A program made the translations under genes and the position numbers. Shown piece after piece: positions 5,868 through 6,091 of a stretch of 6,091 nucleotides of DNA. The notes beneath the pieces were generated by a model. The model was not told the DNA's origin, did no database searches, and saw only the letters and a program-made list of their open reading frames with translations. How positions within the stretch are numbered: position 1 is the stretch's first letter; every line of letters begins with the position of its first letter. The stretch comes from JAZDJJ01 sp043804035. Its GTDB lineage: Bacteria; Bacteroidota; Bacteroidia; Palsa-948. The stretch spans positions 1 through 6,091 of the forward strand of contig JAZDJJ010000035.1 in assembly GCA_043804035.1 (NCBI GenBank), read 5' to 3'.

Positions 5868-6091
5868 ATGAAAAAATTAACATGTGTAGCATTCTTTGCA
5901 GTATCAACAATTATTGTTTTTACTCAAAATCGTCAATCAGTAATTGAACCAAAAAATTGTGGAACAATGCAGTATCTTGAACAACAGATGAAAGAAGACC
6001 CTTCGCTCGCTCAACGATTAGTGGAATATGAACAAGGTCTGCAAAAATGGGTTATGGAACATAAAGATAATCTTAATCCTTCAAGAGCTGT
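5868..6091 (+). CDS. Secreted protein, N-terminal part (possible M43-type metalloprotease pro-region), 3' truncated
   Basis: Only 74 codons are visible before the window ends. The start MKKLTCVAFFAVSTIIVFTQ is a plausible signal peptide: basic N-terminus, hydrophobic stretch of about 15 residues, probable cut near residue 19-20; there is no lipobox. The mature part begins QSVIEPKNCGTMQYLEQQMK, followed by a helical, charged stretch (EDPSLAQRLVEYEQGLQKW). A CGTMxxLExxxxxDPSLxxR pattern directly after a signal peptide reminds me of the pro-region of secreted Bacteroidota M43 (pregnancy-associated type) metalloproteases and other proteins with type IX secretion sorting domains. The catalytic HExxH and any C-terminal sorting domain would lie beyond the window, so this is only a guess. 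The ATG is chosen because it gives the signal peptide and follows a typical A-rich leader. Confidence 0.75.
   Translation, partial: MKKLTCVAFFAVSTIIVFTQNRQSVIEPKNCGTMQYLEQQMKEDPSLAQRLVEYEQGLQKWVMEHKDNLNPSRA

Noticed and set aside
1..6091. CRISPR array, tRNA or rRNA genes, transposase
   Set aside because: No regularly spaced repeats, no cloverleaf-like sequence with TTCGA arm and acceptor pairing, no rRNA core sequences and no transposase motifs were found.

Overview
The window is AT-rich and looks like a chromosomal segment of a Bacteroidota bacterium, probably an environmental lineage. Four signs point there: the CTP synthase and YidC sequences read like Bacteroidota versions; pyrG lies directly upstream of yidC, an order I recall from that phylum; promoters have the TAnnTTTG -7 form; and start codons are preceded by A/T-rich leaders rather than Shine-Dalgarno sequences. 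All genes are on the + strand.

Layout. (1) Bases 1-1697 hold a restriction-modification pair: the C-terminal part of a probable type II restriction endonuclease, cut by the window edge, followed through a 4-base ATGA overlap by a beta-class DNA methyltransferase with an unusual basic C-terminal tail. (2) A 145-base A/T-rich spacer leads to pyrG (1843-3516), a complete CTP synthase. (3) A 159-base spacer holds a short composite repeat, a small hairpin and a good Bacteroidota-type promoter. (4) yidC (3676-5640) is the complete membrane protein insertase, with a low-complexity repeat-like segment in the linker after its first membrane helix. (5) A 227-base spacer has a strong GC-rich palindrome and a second, 84 % identical copy of the 58-base yidC promoter block. 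(6) The first 74 codons of a secreted protein start at 5868 and run off the window.

How it fits together. pyrG (CTP synthesis) and yidC (membrane protein insertion) are housekeeping genes, each apparently with its own promoter. The restriction-modification pair is an accessory defence module that probably inserted beside this core block. The least ordinary aspects are the small repeats: a duplicated promoter block, REP-like palindromes, and repeat-derived sequence that seems to have been absorbed in frame into yidC and possibly into the methyltransferase tail. I do not see a new multi-gene system here; the methyltransferase tail, the endonuclease's degenerate catalytic motif and the copied promoter are the parts worth following up.
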